Positions 28,980-37,641 of a stretch of DNA of 64,000 nt are shown in pieces. Source of the stretch: Croceicoccus sediminis (lineage in GTDB: Bacteria; Pseudomonadota; Alphaproteobacteria; Sphingomonadales; Sphingomonadaceae). Both the position numbers and the translations under genes were made by a program. The stretch is taken from NCBI RefSeq assembly GCF_007570835.1, contig NZ_SUNC01000001.1, forward strand, positions 310,001 to 374,000, given 5' to 3'. Numbering within the stretch: the first letter of the stretch is position 1; every line of letters starts with the position of its first letter. Under the pieces are notes generated by a model that saw nothing but the letters and a program-made list of their open reading frames with translations, did no database searches and had not been told where the DNA came from.

Positions 28980-29783
28980 GTGTCGTTTCGTCAGACCTTT
29001 GCGCCGATTCTGGACTTCGTCTATCCGCCGCGCTGCCCTGCTTGCGGCAACGGCATCGCGGGCGGTTCGCCTACGGGTGACGATGCGTTTTGTGCCCCGT
29101 GCTGGGGGAAGCTGCAATTACCCGGCCAGCCGTGGTGCGCGACTTGCCAACATCCGTTCGGAGCCGACCATTTCGGTGCCGAGGCGCAATGCGCACGCTG
29201 CCTTGCCGACACGCCGATGCATGATGGTATCGCTGCCGCTACGATCTACGGCGATGTCTCTCGAGAAATGGTATTGCACTTCAAGCACGGCGGCAGGATC
29301 GCGCTTGCTGGCCCCATGGGCCGGACCATCGCGGCGCGGATCGGGCAGATCGGCGGCGAAAACCCGCTGGTAACGCCGGTTCCCCTTCATCGCTGGCGGC
29401 TGTGGAAGCGTGGGTACAACCAGTCGGCGATGCTGGCGAAAGTCGTGGCAGGAACACTGGGGCTGGAATTTCGACCGGACCTGCTGCTGCGCCGCAAGGC
29501 TACGCCCAGTCTGGGCGGGCTGGACCCTGGGCAGAGGCGCGATGCGCTGAAAGGGGCCATCGCTTGCAATCCGCGGGTTGAGTTGGCCATTCGCGGCCGT
29601 AACATCATCCTTGTCGACGATGTCCTGACCAGCGGCGCGACCAGCGATGCCTGTGTCCGCGTGTTGAAAAAGGCAGGTGCGGATCGCGTTGTAATCGCGT
29701 GCTATGCCCGTGTGCGTCACGCACAAGATGTCCCAAAACGCGAAACGCCCGAGACCGTGGGCCTCGGGCGTCCGCGTGACTGA
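28980..29783 (+). CDS. comF: ComF family phosphoribosyltransferase-like protein
   Basis: A 267-residue ComF-family protein. An N-terminal double zinc-finger region has four Cys pairs (CPACG, CAPC, CATC, CARC) at about residues 15-80, and the C-terminal part is a type I phosphoribosyltransferase fold with the PRPP motif IILVDDVLTSGATS. In naturally competent bacteria ComF helps handle incoming single strands; elsewhere its role is unclear. The start is uncertain: GTG at 28980 gives a normal N-terminus, but a TTG 36 bases upstream is also possible. The last codons overlap a hairpin that works as a terminator for the opposite strand. Confidence 0.88.
   Translation: MSFRQTFAPILDFVYPPRCPACGNGIAGGSPTGDDAFCAPCWGKLQLPGQPWCATCQHPFGADHFGAEAQCARCLADTPMHDGIAAATIYGDVSREMVLHFKHGGRIALAGPMGRTIAARIGQIGGENPLVTPVPLHRWRLWKRGYNQSAMLAKVVAGTLGLEFRPDLLLRRKATPSLGGLDPGQRRDALKGAIACNPRVELAIRGRNIILVDDVLTSGATSDACVRVLKKAGADRVVIACYARVRHAQDVPKRETPETVGLGRPRD
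29733..29771 (-). terminator. Intrinsic terminator on the minus strand inside the comF 3' end
   Basis: A nine-base perfect stem, ACGCCCGAG (29745-29753) with CTCGGGCGT (29763-29771), is followed on the minus strand by TTCGCGTTTTGG. No T run follows on the plus strand, so the signal serves minus-strand transcription, with no minus-strand protein gene ending here. Confidence 0.6.
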
Positions 29784-30000
29784 CCGGTTAAGCGCTACAG
29801 GGATCCCGCCGATCCCGAGCTGCCATCCGGCCCCTCTTTTAGGTGATACCCCCCGGTATCACCGATCCCTGAACGTTGACCGCTTCAGAGGACGTCCTGG
29901 ACAACGTCTACCGCTCTTTCGAGCGGGTCCGGCTCCCTCAAGCCGTGGGCGCCTTGTGCCCTAGTGATGGGGGTCGTGGAAGGATTCATTGCGTTCGACC
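29733..30000 (-). ncRNA. Candidate structured non-coding RNA, family not recognised
   Basis: The 305-base gap between comF and hisI has no convincing protein gene but holds a chain of hairpins. They are GGGC/GCCC (29947-29961), CGGCT/AGCCG (29930-29945), CCGCTC-GAAA-GAGCGG on the minus strand (29911-29926), and a nine-base stem GGTGATACC/GGTATCACC (29842-29863). The last is enclosed by CAGGGATC/GATCCCTG (29798-29805 with 29864-29871). A minus-strand promoter-like pair, TTGCAC and CATAAT 16 bases apart, lies at 30034-30007, and the minus-strand terminator at 29733-29771 would close a transcript of about 268 bases. The GAAA loop and the terminator favour the minus strand. It lacks the SRP RNA core, RNase P signatures and a tmRNA T-loop; 6S RNA was not excluded. 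Confidence 0.45.
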
Positions 30001-30006
30001 ATGGAA

Positions 30007-30034
30007 ATTATGCAACGCTGTGCCTATCGTGCAA
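30007..30034 (-). promoter_or_regulatory. Promoter-like boxes for the candidate ncRNA
   Basis: Minus strand TTGCAC (30034-30029) and CATAAT (30012-30007) are separated by 16 bases. The -10 matches five of six consensus bases; the -35 is weaker. Confidence 0.35.
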
Positions 30035-30088
30035 CAGGCGCTATGTGGCGCATATGTCGCTACCTCTTTTCGAATCTTGCGAGGCCCC

Positions 30089-30454
30089 ATGACGACCGAT
30101 ACCGTCGAGACCACTGACCAGTTCAAGCCCCGTTTCGACGAGAAGGGGCTGATCACCGCGGTCTGCGTCGATGCTGATGGCGGACAGGTGCTGATGGTCG
30201 CGCACATGAACGAAGACGCGCTGAAATTGACCCGAGATACCGGATTTGCGCATTTCTGGTCGCGTTCGCGGGGCAAGCTTTGGAAGAAGGGCGAGACGTC
30301 GGGGCACGTCCTTCGACTGGTGGAGATGCTGGTCGACTGCGATCAGGATTGCCTTGTCCTGCGGGTCGATGCCGCCGGGCCTGCCTGTCACACCAATGCG
30401 CCGACCTGTTTCTATCGCCGGGTGACGAGCGAGGGGCTCGAGCGAATCTCTTGA
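30089..30454 (+). CDS. hisI: Phosphoribosyl-AMP cyclohydrolase
   Basis: A 121-residue enzyme for the third step of histidine synthesis, opening the adenine ring of phosphoribosyl-AMP. The Mg site is in D83-C-D85-Q-D87-C, and zinc ligands are C84, C100 and C107 (AACHT/TCFYR region: GPACHTNAPTCFYR). The block LMVAHMNEDALKLTRDTGFAHFWSRSR is classic. It lacks the HisE pyrophosphatase fusion, as is usual in alphaproteobacteria. GAGG lies just before the ATG. It stands apart from other his genes and its stop overlaps the operator of the next gene. Confidence 0.96.
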   Translation: MTTDTVETTDQFKPRFDEKGLITAVCVDADGGQVLMVAHMNEDALKLTRDTGFAHFWSRSRGKLWKKGETSGHVLRLVEMLVDCDQDCLVLRVDAAGPACHTNAPTCFYRRVTSEGLERIS

Positions 30455-30471
30455 CGTTGACGTAAGCGTAA
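30451..30471 (+). promoter_or_regulatory. Likely MerR-type operator upstream of the LiuR-like regulator
   Basis: TTGACGTTGACGTAAGCGTA contains near-symmetrical TTGACGT and ACGTAAG arms and starts over the hisI stop. It resembles the operators described for LiuR-type MerR regulators of branched-chain acid breakdown; the comparison is from memory. Confidence 0.5.
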
Positions 30472-30485
30472 ATTAAATCAGCGGC

Positions 30486-30896
30486 ATGACAGATCGTGCC
30501 GCCGCCTCCGATGACAGGACATGGACCATTGCCGAATTGTCGGCAGAGTATGGCATCACGGCGCGTGCCCTTCGCTTTTATGAAGAGCAGGGGCTGATCT
30601 TCCCCGAGCGTATCGGAACCCAGCGGATCTATTCTGCGCGCGATCATGCACGCCTGCGCTGGATCGAACGCGCCAAGAGCGTCGGGTTCTCGCTCAAGGA
30701 AGTGGGCGAGATGCTCGATCTCTACGATCTCGACGACGGACGGACGACGCAGCGCAAGGTGACGCTGGAGCGTTGCCATGAACAGCTCGCGAAGCTCGAA
30801 CGTCAGAAACAGGACATTGATTGGGCCATGGGCGTGCTTCACGAATTCATCGACAGCGTGAACAGCAGGCTGAACCTGGCCAAGCGAGAGGATTGA
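30486..30896 (+). CDS. MerR-family regulator (LiuR-like)
   Basis: A 136-residue MerR-family regulator. The winged helix covers about residues 13-80 (WTIAELSAEYGITARALRFYEEQGL), then a long dimerisation helix; there is no C-terminal metal-binding cysteine site. Members of this type, such as LiuR, respond to acyl-CoA intermediates in acid degradation. It precedes an acyl-CoA dehydrogenase gene by one base, so the two share a transcript. It likely represses or activates its own operon through the site at 30451-30471. Confidence 0.9.
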   Translation: MTDRAAASDDRTWTIAELSAEYGITARALRFYEEQGLIFPERIGTQRIYSARDHARLRWIERAKSVGFSLKEVGEMLDLYDLDDGRTTQRKVTLERCHEQLAKLERQKQDIDWAMGVLHEFIDSVNSRLNLAKRED

Positions 30897-30897
30897 A

Positions 30898-32703
30898 ATG
30901 CCTACTTATACTGCCCCCGTTCGCGACACGCGCTTCGTGCTGGAAAACGTGATCAACCTGCCTGGCATGGCAGGAAAGCCCGGTTTCGAGGATTTCGACG
31001 CCGACATGATCTTGCCGATCCTTGAAGAGGCGGGCCGCTTTTTCGCCGAAGTCGTCGCCCCCACGAACTTTCCTTCCGATCGGCAGGGCTGCACCCGCAA
31101 CGACGACGGTTCGGTCACCACTCCCGACGGGTTCAAGGAGCTTTACGCCAAAGTGCTCGAATCCGGCTGGACGACGCTGGCGATGCCGGCCGAACACGGC
31201 GGGCAGGGGTTGCCTGGCGTTCTGGGTTTTGCCGTCGAGGAATATTTCACCTCCGCCAACATGGCGTTCGCGATGTATTTCGGCCTGACGTCCGGTGCGG
31301 TCGAGGCGATCGAGCTGCGCGGGTCGGAAGAACAGCGCGAGCTTTATCTTCCCAAGATGTCGAGCGGCGAATGGTCGGGCACCATGAATCTGACCGAACC
31401 GCATTGCGGCACCGACCTTGGCCTGCTGCGCACACGGGCAGAGCCGAACGACGATGGTTCGTACGCGATTACTGGCACCAAGATTTTCATCTCTTCGGGC
31501 GAACACGAACTGACGGACAATATCGTCCATCTTGTCCTGGCCCGGACGCCCGATGCGCCGAAGGGGACCAAGGGCATTTCGATGTTCATCGTGCCCAAGT
31601 TCATTCCCGATGCCGACGGGAATCCGGGGGAGCGCAATTCGCTTTCCTGCGGTTCGATCGAGGAAAAGATGGGCATTCACGCGAATTCCACCTGCGTGAT
31701 GAACTACGACGGAGCCAAGGGCTTCCTGATCGGCGAGGAGAACAAGGGCCTTTCCGCCATGTTCATCATGATGAACGCGGCGCGCCTTTGGGTCGGTCTG
31801 CAGGGCTTTTCTCAGGCGGAGAACGCTTATCAGAACGGCGCCGCCTATGCGCTGGACCGCCGTCAGGGCAGGGCGTTGACCGGTCCGAAAGATCCGGGCG
31901 AAAGCGCGGACATGCTGATCGTGCATCCCGATGTGCGCCGCCTGTTGATGGACGCCCGCGCGCGGACCGAAGGCATGCGAGCGCTGGCCCTGTGGGTCGC
32001 GCTGAACGGCGATATCGCCAAGCACGCAACCGGTGAAGACGAACGGCAGGCCGCCGACGACATGGTCCAGCTGCTGACGCCCGTGGTGAAAGCCATCGGT
32101 ACCGACATCGGCATGCGTGTCGCACAGGACATGCAGCAGGTCTGGGGCGGCCACGGCTACATCGCCGAAAACGGCATGGAGCAGTTCGTCCGCGATGCCC
32201 GCATTACGCAGATCTACGAAGGCGCGAACGGCGTTCAGGCGATGGACCTTGTCGGTCGCAAGCTGCCGATGCATGGCGGGCGCGCGATCCAGTCGTTCTT
32301 CGCGATGGTCGACAAGGATATCGCCGCAGCTGCGGGCAACGACAAGGTCGCGGAACTTGCGACCGCGCTTGAGAAGGCGAATGGCGAACTGAAGGCTGCA
32401 TCGATGTGGCTGATGCAGAACGCCGCTGCCAATCCGAACAATGCCGGGTCGGCGGCCTATCACTACATGGAAATTCTGGGCCTGGTTTCGATGGGCTGGA
32501 TGTGGCTGCGCTCAGCCATGGCCGCATCGGCGGCGCTTTCGGATGGGGCCGAAGACGCAGGCTTCATGGAAGCGAAAATCCTGACTGCCCGTCATTTCGC
32601 CGAATCGCACCTGCCCGAAGCGGGCGCGCTACGTCGCAAGCTTCAGGCAGGAGCCGAAACGATCATGGCCATGCCTGCCGAGGCCTTTGCCCGTATGGGC
32701 TGA
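30898..32703 (+). CDS. Acyl-CoA dehydrogenase, long C-terminal-extended (DmdC/FadE-like) form
   Basis: A 601-residue flavin enzyme that forms a double bond in an acyl-CoA thioester. The FAD/substrate block MNLTEPHCGTDLGLLRTRAEP, the mid motif FISSGEHELTDNIVHLVLAR and the catalytic-base region QIYEGANGVQAMDL are visible. The extra 150 C-terminal residues place it with the long acyl-CoA dehydrogenases that include 3-methylmercaptopropionyl-CoA dehydrogenase (DmdC). Whether the substrate is a fatty acid or a sulfur compound cannot be told. It is cotranscribed with a LiuR-like regulator. Confidence 0.9.
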   Translation: MPTYTAPVRDTRFVLENVINLPGMAGKPGFEDFDADMILPILEEAGRFFAEVVAPTNFPSDRQGCTRNDDGSVTTPDGFKELYAKVLESGWTTLAMPAEHGGQGLPGVLGFAVEEYFTSANMAFAMYFGLTSGAVEAIELRGSEEQRELYLPKMSSGEWSGTMNLTEPHCGTDLGLLRTRAEPNDDGSYAITGTKIFISSGEHELTDNIVHLVLARTPDAPKGTKGISMFIVPKFIPDADGNPGERNSLSCGSIEEKMGIHANSTCVMNYDGAKGFLIGEENKGLSAMFIMMNAARLWVGLQGFSQAENAYQNGAAYALDRRQGRALTGPKDPGESADMLIVHPDVRRLLMDARARTEGMRALALWVALNGDIAKHATGEDERQAADDMVQLLTPVVKAIGTDIGMRVAQDMQQVWGGHGYIAENGMEQFVRDARITQIYEGANGVQAMDLVGRKLPMHGGRAIQSFFAMVDKDIAAAAGNDKVAELATALEKANGELKAASMWLMQNAAANPNNAGSAAYHYMEILGLVSMGWMWLRSAMAASAALSDGAEDAGFMEAKILTARHFAESHLPEAGALRRKLQAGAETIMAMPAEAFARMG

Positions 32704-32719
32704 GGCCCGGCAGCGCCGG

Positions 32720-33637
32720 TCATTCAGGCAGGAAGTCGGGTACCGAAAGGTAACGCTCGCCCGTATCGTAGTTGAAGCCCAGAACGCGTGCCCCAGCGGG
32801 CAGGCTTTCCAGCTTCTTCGCGATCGCGGTGAGCGTCGCGCCCGAACTGATCCCGACGAGCAGGCCTTCGGTCGACGCGCACTTGCGCGCCATTTCCTTG
32901 GCCTGGGCGGCGTCGACCGGAATGGCTCCGTCGATCGATCGCGTGTGGAGGTTTTCGGGAATGAAGCCCGCGCCGATCCCCTGGATGGGGTGAGGGCCCG
33001 GCTGTCCGCCCGAAATGACCGGCGAAAGTTCGGGCTCGACCGCATAGGCCTTCATCTCGGGCCAGGACTTTTTCAGCTCTTCAGCACAGCCGGTCAGGTG
33101 GCCGCCGGTGCCAACGCCCGTGATCATGACGTCGATCGGCGTATCGGCGAAATCGGCAAGGATTTCCCTGGCCGTGGTTTCGGCATGAATCTTCGGATTG
33201 GCGGCGTTTTCGAACTGCTGCGGCATCCAGCTTCCCGGCATTTCGTCCAGCAATTCCTGCGCCCGCGCCAGCGCGCCCTTCATGCCCAGTTCCCGCGGGG
33301 TAAGGTCGAACGTCGCGCCATAGGCCAGCATCAGGCGGCGGCGTTCGATCGACATCGAATCCGGCATGACGAGGATGAGCTTGTAGCCCTTCACCGCGGC
33401 GACCATCGCAAGACCGATGCCGGTATTGCCCGATGTCGGTTCGATGATCGTGCCGCCGGGGGAAAGATCGCCGGATGCTTCCGCCGCCTCGACCATGGCC
33501 AGGGCGATGCGGTCCTTGATCGACCCGCCTGGATTGGTGCGTTCGGACTTTACCCAGACTTCATGGTCGGGGAACATCCGAGAAAGCCGGATATGCGGCG
33601 TATTGCCGATCGTTGCCAGGACACTGTCTGCTTTCAT
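32720..33637 (-). CDS. cysK: Cysteine synthase A (O-acetylserine sulfhydrylase)
   Basis: A 305-residue PLP enzyme making cysteine from O-acetylserine and sulfide. The PLP lysine is K41 in NPGGSIKDR; the substrate loop [10 protein letters not shown] and the phosphate-binding [10 protein letters not shown] follow. Length and motifs fit CysK rather than cystathionine beta-synthase. It converges with the acyl-CoA dehydrogenase gene and follows the MFS gene, with 33 bases between. Confidence 0.95.
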   Translation of the reverse strand: MKADSVLATIGNTPHIRLSRMFPDHEVWVKSERTNPGGSIKDRIALAMVEAAEASGDLSPGGTIIEPTSGNTGIGLAMVAAVKGYKLILVMPDSMSIERRRLMLAYGATFDLTPRELGMKGALARAQELLDEMPGSWMPQQFENAANPKIHAETTAREILADFADTPIDVMITGVGTGGHLTGCAEELKKSWPEMKAYAVEPELSPVISGGQPGPHPIQGIGAGFIPENLHTRSIDGAIPVDAAQAKEMARKCASTEGLLVGISSGATLTAIAKKLESLPAGARVLGFNYDTGERYLSVPDFLPE

Positions 33638-33670
33638 GGATTGGCTCCTATCCCCATGTCCGATACCGGA

Positions 33671-34954
33671 TCATTCGCGATAAACCGGAGCGAACGTGCG
33701 AGCGTTCCTGATCTCCGGAAAGGCGAAAGCCCATATAATCGTTACCAATACCGCGCCTGCGCCGCCAAACACAACCGCCCCCGTCGCGCCAAGGATGGCG
33801 GCGGCAATGCCGGATTGCAGTTCGCCCAGCTCGTTCGACGCGGAAATCGCCAGGCCGGATAGCGAGGACACGCGGCCGCGCATTTCATCGGGCGTGTTGA
33901 GCTGAACCAGCGATCCGCGCACGAAGACCGAGATCATGTCGGCCGCGCCCAAGATGAGCAGCAGGAAGAGGCTGAAGATCAAGTCGTAACTGAACCCGAA
34001 GACGGCGGTGGCAACACCATAGACGCCCACGGCCCAGAGCATCTTGACCCCGACGTTGTGTTCCATCGGCTTGACCGCGAGCCAGAGCGCGACAATCCCA
34101 GCTCCGGCCGCCGGGGCGGCGCGCATCCAGCCGAGCCCCTCCGGCCCGACTTGCAGGATATCGCGCGCGAAGACCGGCAAGAGCGCGGTTACGCCGCCCA
34201 GCAGGACGGCAAACAGGTCGAGCGAGATCGCGCCCAGCAGGAAACGGTCGTGCCAGACAAAGCGGAACCCCTCCGTAATCTGACGGACAGGGTGCTTCTT
34301 GCGGTCGACATCGGGCTTTCGCAGCGGTTTAATGAGCAGCACGAGCACCGAGCCAAGGCCGAGCAGCGCGACCGAGACGATATAGGGTAGCGACGGAAAC
34401 ACGGCATAGAGCATGCCGCCCGCCGCCGGACCCAGCACGCTGGCGAATTGCCAGGCAATGGCGTTGGTCGCGATGGCGCGCGGGATCATCGGCGCGGGCA
34501 CGAGGTTCGGCGCCAGCGAATTCATCGCCGGACCGAAGAATATGCGCGCGACCCCGTGCAGCGCGGCGAGCGAGAATAGCAGCGGCAGGCTTAGGCTCTC
34601 GCTCCACGTCGCATAGCCGAGGGCAGCGGCGACGAACGAATCGATCCCCATCGACAGCGCGGCGACCTTGCGCCGGTCGAACCTGTCGGCGACGACACCG
34701 GAAATCGGCGTCAGGACGAACAGCGGGATGAACTGGACAAGGCCCAGGATGCCGAGCTGGAACGCGGCAGCGCTTCGGCTCATGCCATAGTCGGAACGCG
34801 CAACGTCATAGACCTGCCAGCCCAGCACGACGACCATCGACAGCGTCGCAATGACGCCGGCAAACCGGGTCAGCCAGAATATCCGGTAATCGCGTATCTG
34901 GAGCGGATGGCGCGGCAGTGGCACCCCGACCGCGGATTCGGTGGTATCTTCCAA
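33671..34954 (-). CDS. MFS transporter (EntS/tetA-like export type)
   Basis: A 427-residue membrane protein with about eleven to twelve helices. The MFS motif A appears as [16 protein letters not shown] after helix 2, and [11 protein letters not shown] in the second half mirrors it. This layout is common among exporters of drugs or siderophores. The start is uncertain: TTG at 34954 lies two bases from the carbonic anhydrase stop, and GTG at 34924 is an alternative closer to the first helix. Substrate unknown. Confidence 0.83.
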   Translation of the reverse strand: MEDTTESAVGVPLPRHPLQIRDYRIFWLTRFAGVIATLSMVVVLGWQVYDVARSDYGMSRSAAAFQLGILGLVQFIPLFVLTPISGVVADRFDRRKVAALSMGIDSFVAAALGYATWSESLSLPLLFSLAALHGVARIFFGPAMNSLAPNLVPAPMIPRAIATNAIAWQFASVLGPAAGGMLYAVFPSLPYIVSVALLGLGSVLVLLIKPLRKPDVDRKKHPVRQITEGFRFVWHDRFLLGAISLDLFAVLLGGVTALLPVFARDILQVGPEGLGWMRAAPAAGAGIVALWLAVKPMEHNVGVKMLWAVGVYGVATAVFGFSYDLIFSLFLLLILGAADMISVFVRGSLVQLNTPDEMRGRVSSLSGLAISASNELGELQSGIAAAILGATGAVVFGGAGAVLVTIIWAFAFPEIRNARTFAPVYRE

Positions 34955-34955
34955 G

Positions 34956-35606
34956 TCAGGCGACCGGCTGGAAGTTTCCGCTATCCTCGTCGAGCCAGTG
35001 GAGCACACCGTCCGAAATCGCGAAGAAGGCACCGCGCAGCCTCAGCTTGCCCTTGCCTTCCTTCACGTTGATGCAGGGGAAGGACCGCAGGTTTTCGATG
35101 GAGACACGGACCGCGGCCTGCTCCATCGCGCGTTCGGCCTTGCGCCCTTCGGTGCCATGTTCGGCGGCAACCGATTCGCGCGCCTCGTCCAGAAGGTCGA
35201 TCCAGTCGGCGATGAAGCCACCCTTGCCGGGTTCTGCGCCCAGCATCTGCTGCGACAGCGCCGCCTGGCAACCGCCGCACATGCCGTGGCCCAGGACGAC
35301 GATTTCCTCGACCTCCAACACCTGCACCGCAAATTCGAGAGCGGCGGACACGCCGTGATGGCCGGGCGTCGTCTCGAACGGGGGGACCATGGCGGCGACG
35401 TTGCGGACCACGAAGATTTCGCCGGGATCGACGTCGAACACCTGCGCGGGATCGACGCGGCTGTCGGAACAGGAAATGACCATGACCTTGGGCGATTGCC
35501 CGTCCTTGAGGCGCGCCCAGCGTTCATGCTGAGGATGCCACAGCTTTTCGCGAAAGCGCATATAGCCGGCGTTGAGGGCCTCGAAGGCAGAAGGAGAATC
35601 GGTCAT
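34956..35606 (-). CDS. Beta-class carbonic anhydrase
   Basis: A 216-residue zinc enzyme interconverting CO2 and bicarbonate. Zinc ligands are C46 in CSDSR, H107 and C110 in GHGMCGGC; D48 and R50 form the catalytic dyad. Length fits the bacterial beta class. It diverges from lipA with 57 bases between the starts, and the MFS gene follows two bases after its stop, so those two may be cotranscribed. Confidence 0.95.
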   Translation of the reverse strand: MTDSPSAFEALNAGYMRFREKLWHPQHERWARLKDGQSPKVMVISCSDSRVDPAQVFDVDPGEIFVVRNVAAMVPPFETTPGHHGVSAALEFAVQVLEVEEIVVLGHGMCGGCQAALSQQMLGAEPGKGGFIADWIDLLDEARESVAAEHGTEGRKAERAMEQAAVRVSIENLRSFPCINVKEGKGKLRLRGAFFAISDGVLHWLDEDSGNFQPVA

Positions 35607-35663
35607 GCGTTCCCTTTGCCGCCAAGCATTGCGGCTTGCAAGCGGTGGGCCTATGTGGGGGCC

Positions 35664-36614
35664 ATGAACGAGATACCCGCCGCAGCAGACCTCAAGACCG
35701 AACAGCAGGCAGAACGCCGTCGCAAGCCCGACTGGATTCGCGTGAAAGCGCCGACCAGCAAGGGGTATGCGGAAACGCGCCGCCTGATGCGTGACCTGAA
35801 GCTCAACACCGTGTGTGAAGAGGCCGCTTGCCCGAACATCGGCGAATGCTGGACCAAGAAGCATGCGACCGTGATGATCCTGGGCGACGTGTGCACGCGT
35901 GCCTGCCGCTTCTGCAACGTGAAGACTGGCATGCCGCGCACGGTCGATCCGATGGAGCCGGTGAACGTCGCGACCGCAGCGGCGGAAATGGGCCTTGAGC
36001 ACATCGTCATCACCTCGGTCGATCGCGACGATCTGCCCGATGGCGGGGCAGGGCACTTCGTCAAGGTGATCGAGGAACTGCGCGCCCGCACTCCGAATAC
36101 CACGATCGAGATCCTGACGCCGGATTTCCGCGGCAAGATGAAGAAGGCGATCGCCGCAATCGTCGAAGCGCGCCCGGACGTGTTCAATCACAACCTTGAA
36201 ACCGTGCCGCGCCTTTACCCGACGGTACGTCCCGGTGCGCGTTACTACGCGTCGCTGCGCCTGCTGGAAGAAGTGAAAAACATCGATCCGTCGATCTTCA
36301 CGAAAAGCGGCATCATGCTGGGCCTTGGCGAACAGCGACTGGAAATCCACCAGGTGATGGATGACATGCGCAGCGCCGACATCGACTTCCTGACGATGGG
36401 TCAGTACCTGCAGCCGACGCCGAAGCATCACAAGGTTATCGACTTCGTGACGCCGCAGCAGTTCGATGCGCTGGGTTCGATCGCGCGGGCGAAAGGCTTT
36501 CTGCAAGTCGCGTCCAGCCCTCTGACCCGGTCGAGCTATCATGCTGGTGACGACTTTGCCGAAATGCGCGCCGCGCGCGAGGCGAAGCTCGCCAAGGCCG
36601 CCGCCCGCAGCTGA
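35664..36614 (+). CDS. lipA: Lipoyl synthase
   Basis: A 316-residue radical-SAM enzyme that inserts two sulfurs into octanoyl groups on E2 and H-protein domains. The auxiliary cluster is held by C51, C56 and C62 ([12 protein letters not shown]), and the radical-SAM cluster by C77, C81 and C84 (CTRACRFC). The final RSSY serine motif appears as [13 protein letters not shown]. Its products serve the pyruvate dehydrogenase E2 encoded near the right end of the window. The Coq10-like gene follows by 12 bases. Confidence 0.98.
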   Translation: MNEIPAAADLKTEQQAERRRKPDWIRVKAPTSKGYAETRRLMRDLKLNTVCEEAACPNIGECWTKKHATVMILGDVCTRACRFCNVKTGMPRTVDPMEPVNVATAAAEMGLEHIVITSVDRDDLPDGGAGHFVKVIEELRARTPNTTIEILTPDFRGKMKKAIAAIVEARPDVFNHNLETVPRLYPTVRPGARYYASLRLLEEVKNIDPSIFTKSGIMLGLGEQRLEIHQVMDDMRSADIDFLTMGQYLQPTPKHHKVIDFVTPQQFDALGSIARAKGFLQVASSPLTRSSYHAGDDFAEMRAAREAKLAKAAARS

Positions 36615-36626
36615 GAACCCGAAGCG

Positions 36627-37070
36627 ATGCCGTCCATTCGCGAGAGCCGCGAGCTACCCTATAGTGCCGACCAGATGTTCGCCCTTGTCGCGGATGTCGG
36701 TCGCTATGCCGAATTCCTGCCATGGGTCGTGGCGACCCGCGTGCGTTCCGACAGCGACACGGAAATGGTGGCCGACATGATGGTGGGCTTCAAGGCGCTG
36801 CGCGAAAAGTTCACGTCGAAGGTCCACAAGGAACGGCCAACGAAGATCGTCGTCGAATATGTCGATGGACCGCTGAGCCGGCTTGAAAACGCATGGCACT
36901 TCGAACCGCTTACCGAGACCAGCTGCCGGATCGACTTCTGCGTCGATTTCACGTTTCGCAATTCGGTGTTCGAGGCGCTGGCGGGCCAGTATCTCGACCG
37001 CGCCTTTCGCAAGATGGTCGGCGCATTTGAACAGCGTGCACGCGACCTATACGGCCCGCCTGCCGCCTGA
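36627..37070 (+). CDS. Coq10/RatA-type START domain protein
   Basis: A 147-residue single-domain protein of the polyketide-cyclase/START-like fold. The N-terminal block YSADQMFALVADVGRYAEFLPWVVATRV is diagnostic of the Coq10/RatA group. In eukaryotes Coq10 binds ubiquinone and aids its delivery to the respiratory chain; the bacterial homologue was also named RatA, a putative ribosome-association toxin. Position just after lipA is common in alphaproteobacteria. The quinone-related role is more likely here. Confidence 0.9.
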   Translation: MPSIRESRELPYSADQMFALVADVGRYAEFLPWVVATRVRSDSDTEMVADMMVGFKALREKFTSKVHKERPTKIVVEYVDGPLSRLENAWHFEPLTETSCRIDFCVDFTFRNSVFEALAGQYLDRAFRKMVGAFEQRARDLYGPPAA

Positions 37071-37086
37071 TGCGGCCCTTCCTCGC

Positions 37087-37596
37087 CTAGCGGCGGGGCA
37101 ATAGCAGTTCGAGCGCGCAGATCGCGGCCCGGTGCCGCACTTCGGGCCGCGTCGTGCATTCGAACTTCTTCAACTCTGCATGAGGCTCAGTATCTTCCGC
37201 GTCTCTCTTTCGCGCGCGGGCGAAGACGACAGTGCCGACCGGCTTCTTGTCCGTACCGCCATCGGGGCCTGCAATGCCCGTGATTGCCACGGCAAGATCG
37301 GCGGACGAATTCGCGATTGCCCCCTGGGCCATCGACCAGGCGACGGCGACCGATACGGCGCCGAACGTTTCGATGAGGTCGGACGGAACGTCGAGCATCT
37401 CCATCTTCGCGTCGTTCGAATAGGAAATGAAAGCGCGGTCCAGCACCTGCGAAGAACCGGGAATCTCGGTCAGCGCGGCAGATACGAGCCCGCCGGTGCA
37501 GCTTTCCGCGACCACGATCTTCGTGCCCAATTCGCGATGGGCATCGACGACCTTTTGCGCCAGTTCAATGATATCGGTGGGAAGTAGTCCGTTCAT
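37087..37596 (-). CDS. CinA-family nicotinamide-nucleotide amidohydrolase
   Basis: A 169-residue CinA C-terminal-type protein (PncC family), which deamidates nicotinamide mononucleotide to recycle the pyridine ring of NAD. Core blocks: VVAESCTGGLVSAALTEIPGSS, VAVAWSMAQGA and AVAITGIAGPDGGTDKKPVGTV. The N-terminal half of full CinA is absent, as in stand-alone PncC. ATG at 37596 is preferred over a TTG four codons upstream. It converges with the Coq10-like gene and follows ispDF. Confidence 0.92.
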   Translation of the reverse strand: MNGLLPTDIIELAQKVVDAHRELGTKIVVAESCTGGLVSAALTEIPGSSQVLDRAFISYSNDAKMEMLDVPSDLIETFGAVSVAVAWSMAQGAIANSSADLAVAITGIAGPDGGTDKKPVGTVVFARARKRDAEDTEPHAELKKFECTTRPEVRHRAAICALELLLPRR

Positions 37597-37641
37597 GAAA
37601 TCCGTCAATCTGCTGGTTGGCCGAACACGTGCGTCAAAGCG

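Noticed and set aside
29784-30088. An N-terminal extension of HisI starting near 29876
   Set aside because: The frame is open but crosses the hairpin-rich region and is not like HisI; the ATG at 30089 gives the normal start.
34956-36542. Reading the carbonic anhydrase as a 528-residue protein reaching into lipA
   Set aside because: The extra N-terminal part is antisense to lipA and unlike any carbonic anhydrase; the ATG at 35606 gives the normal length.
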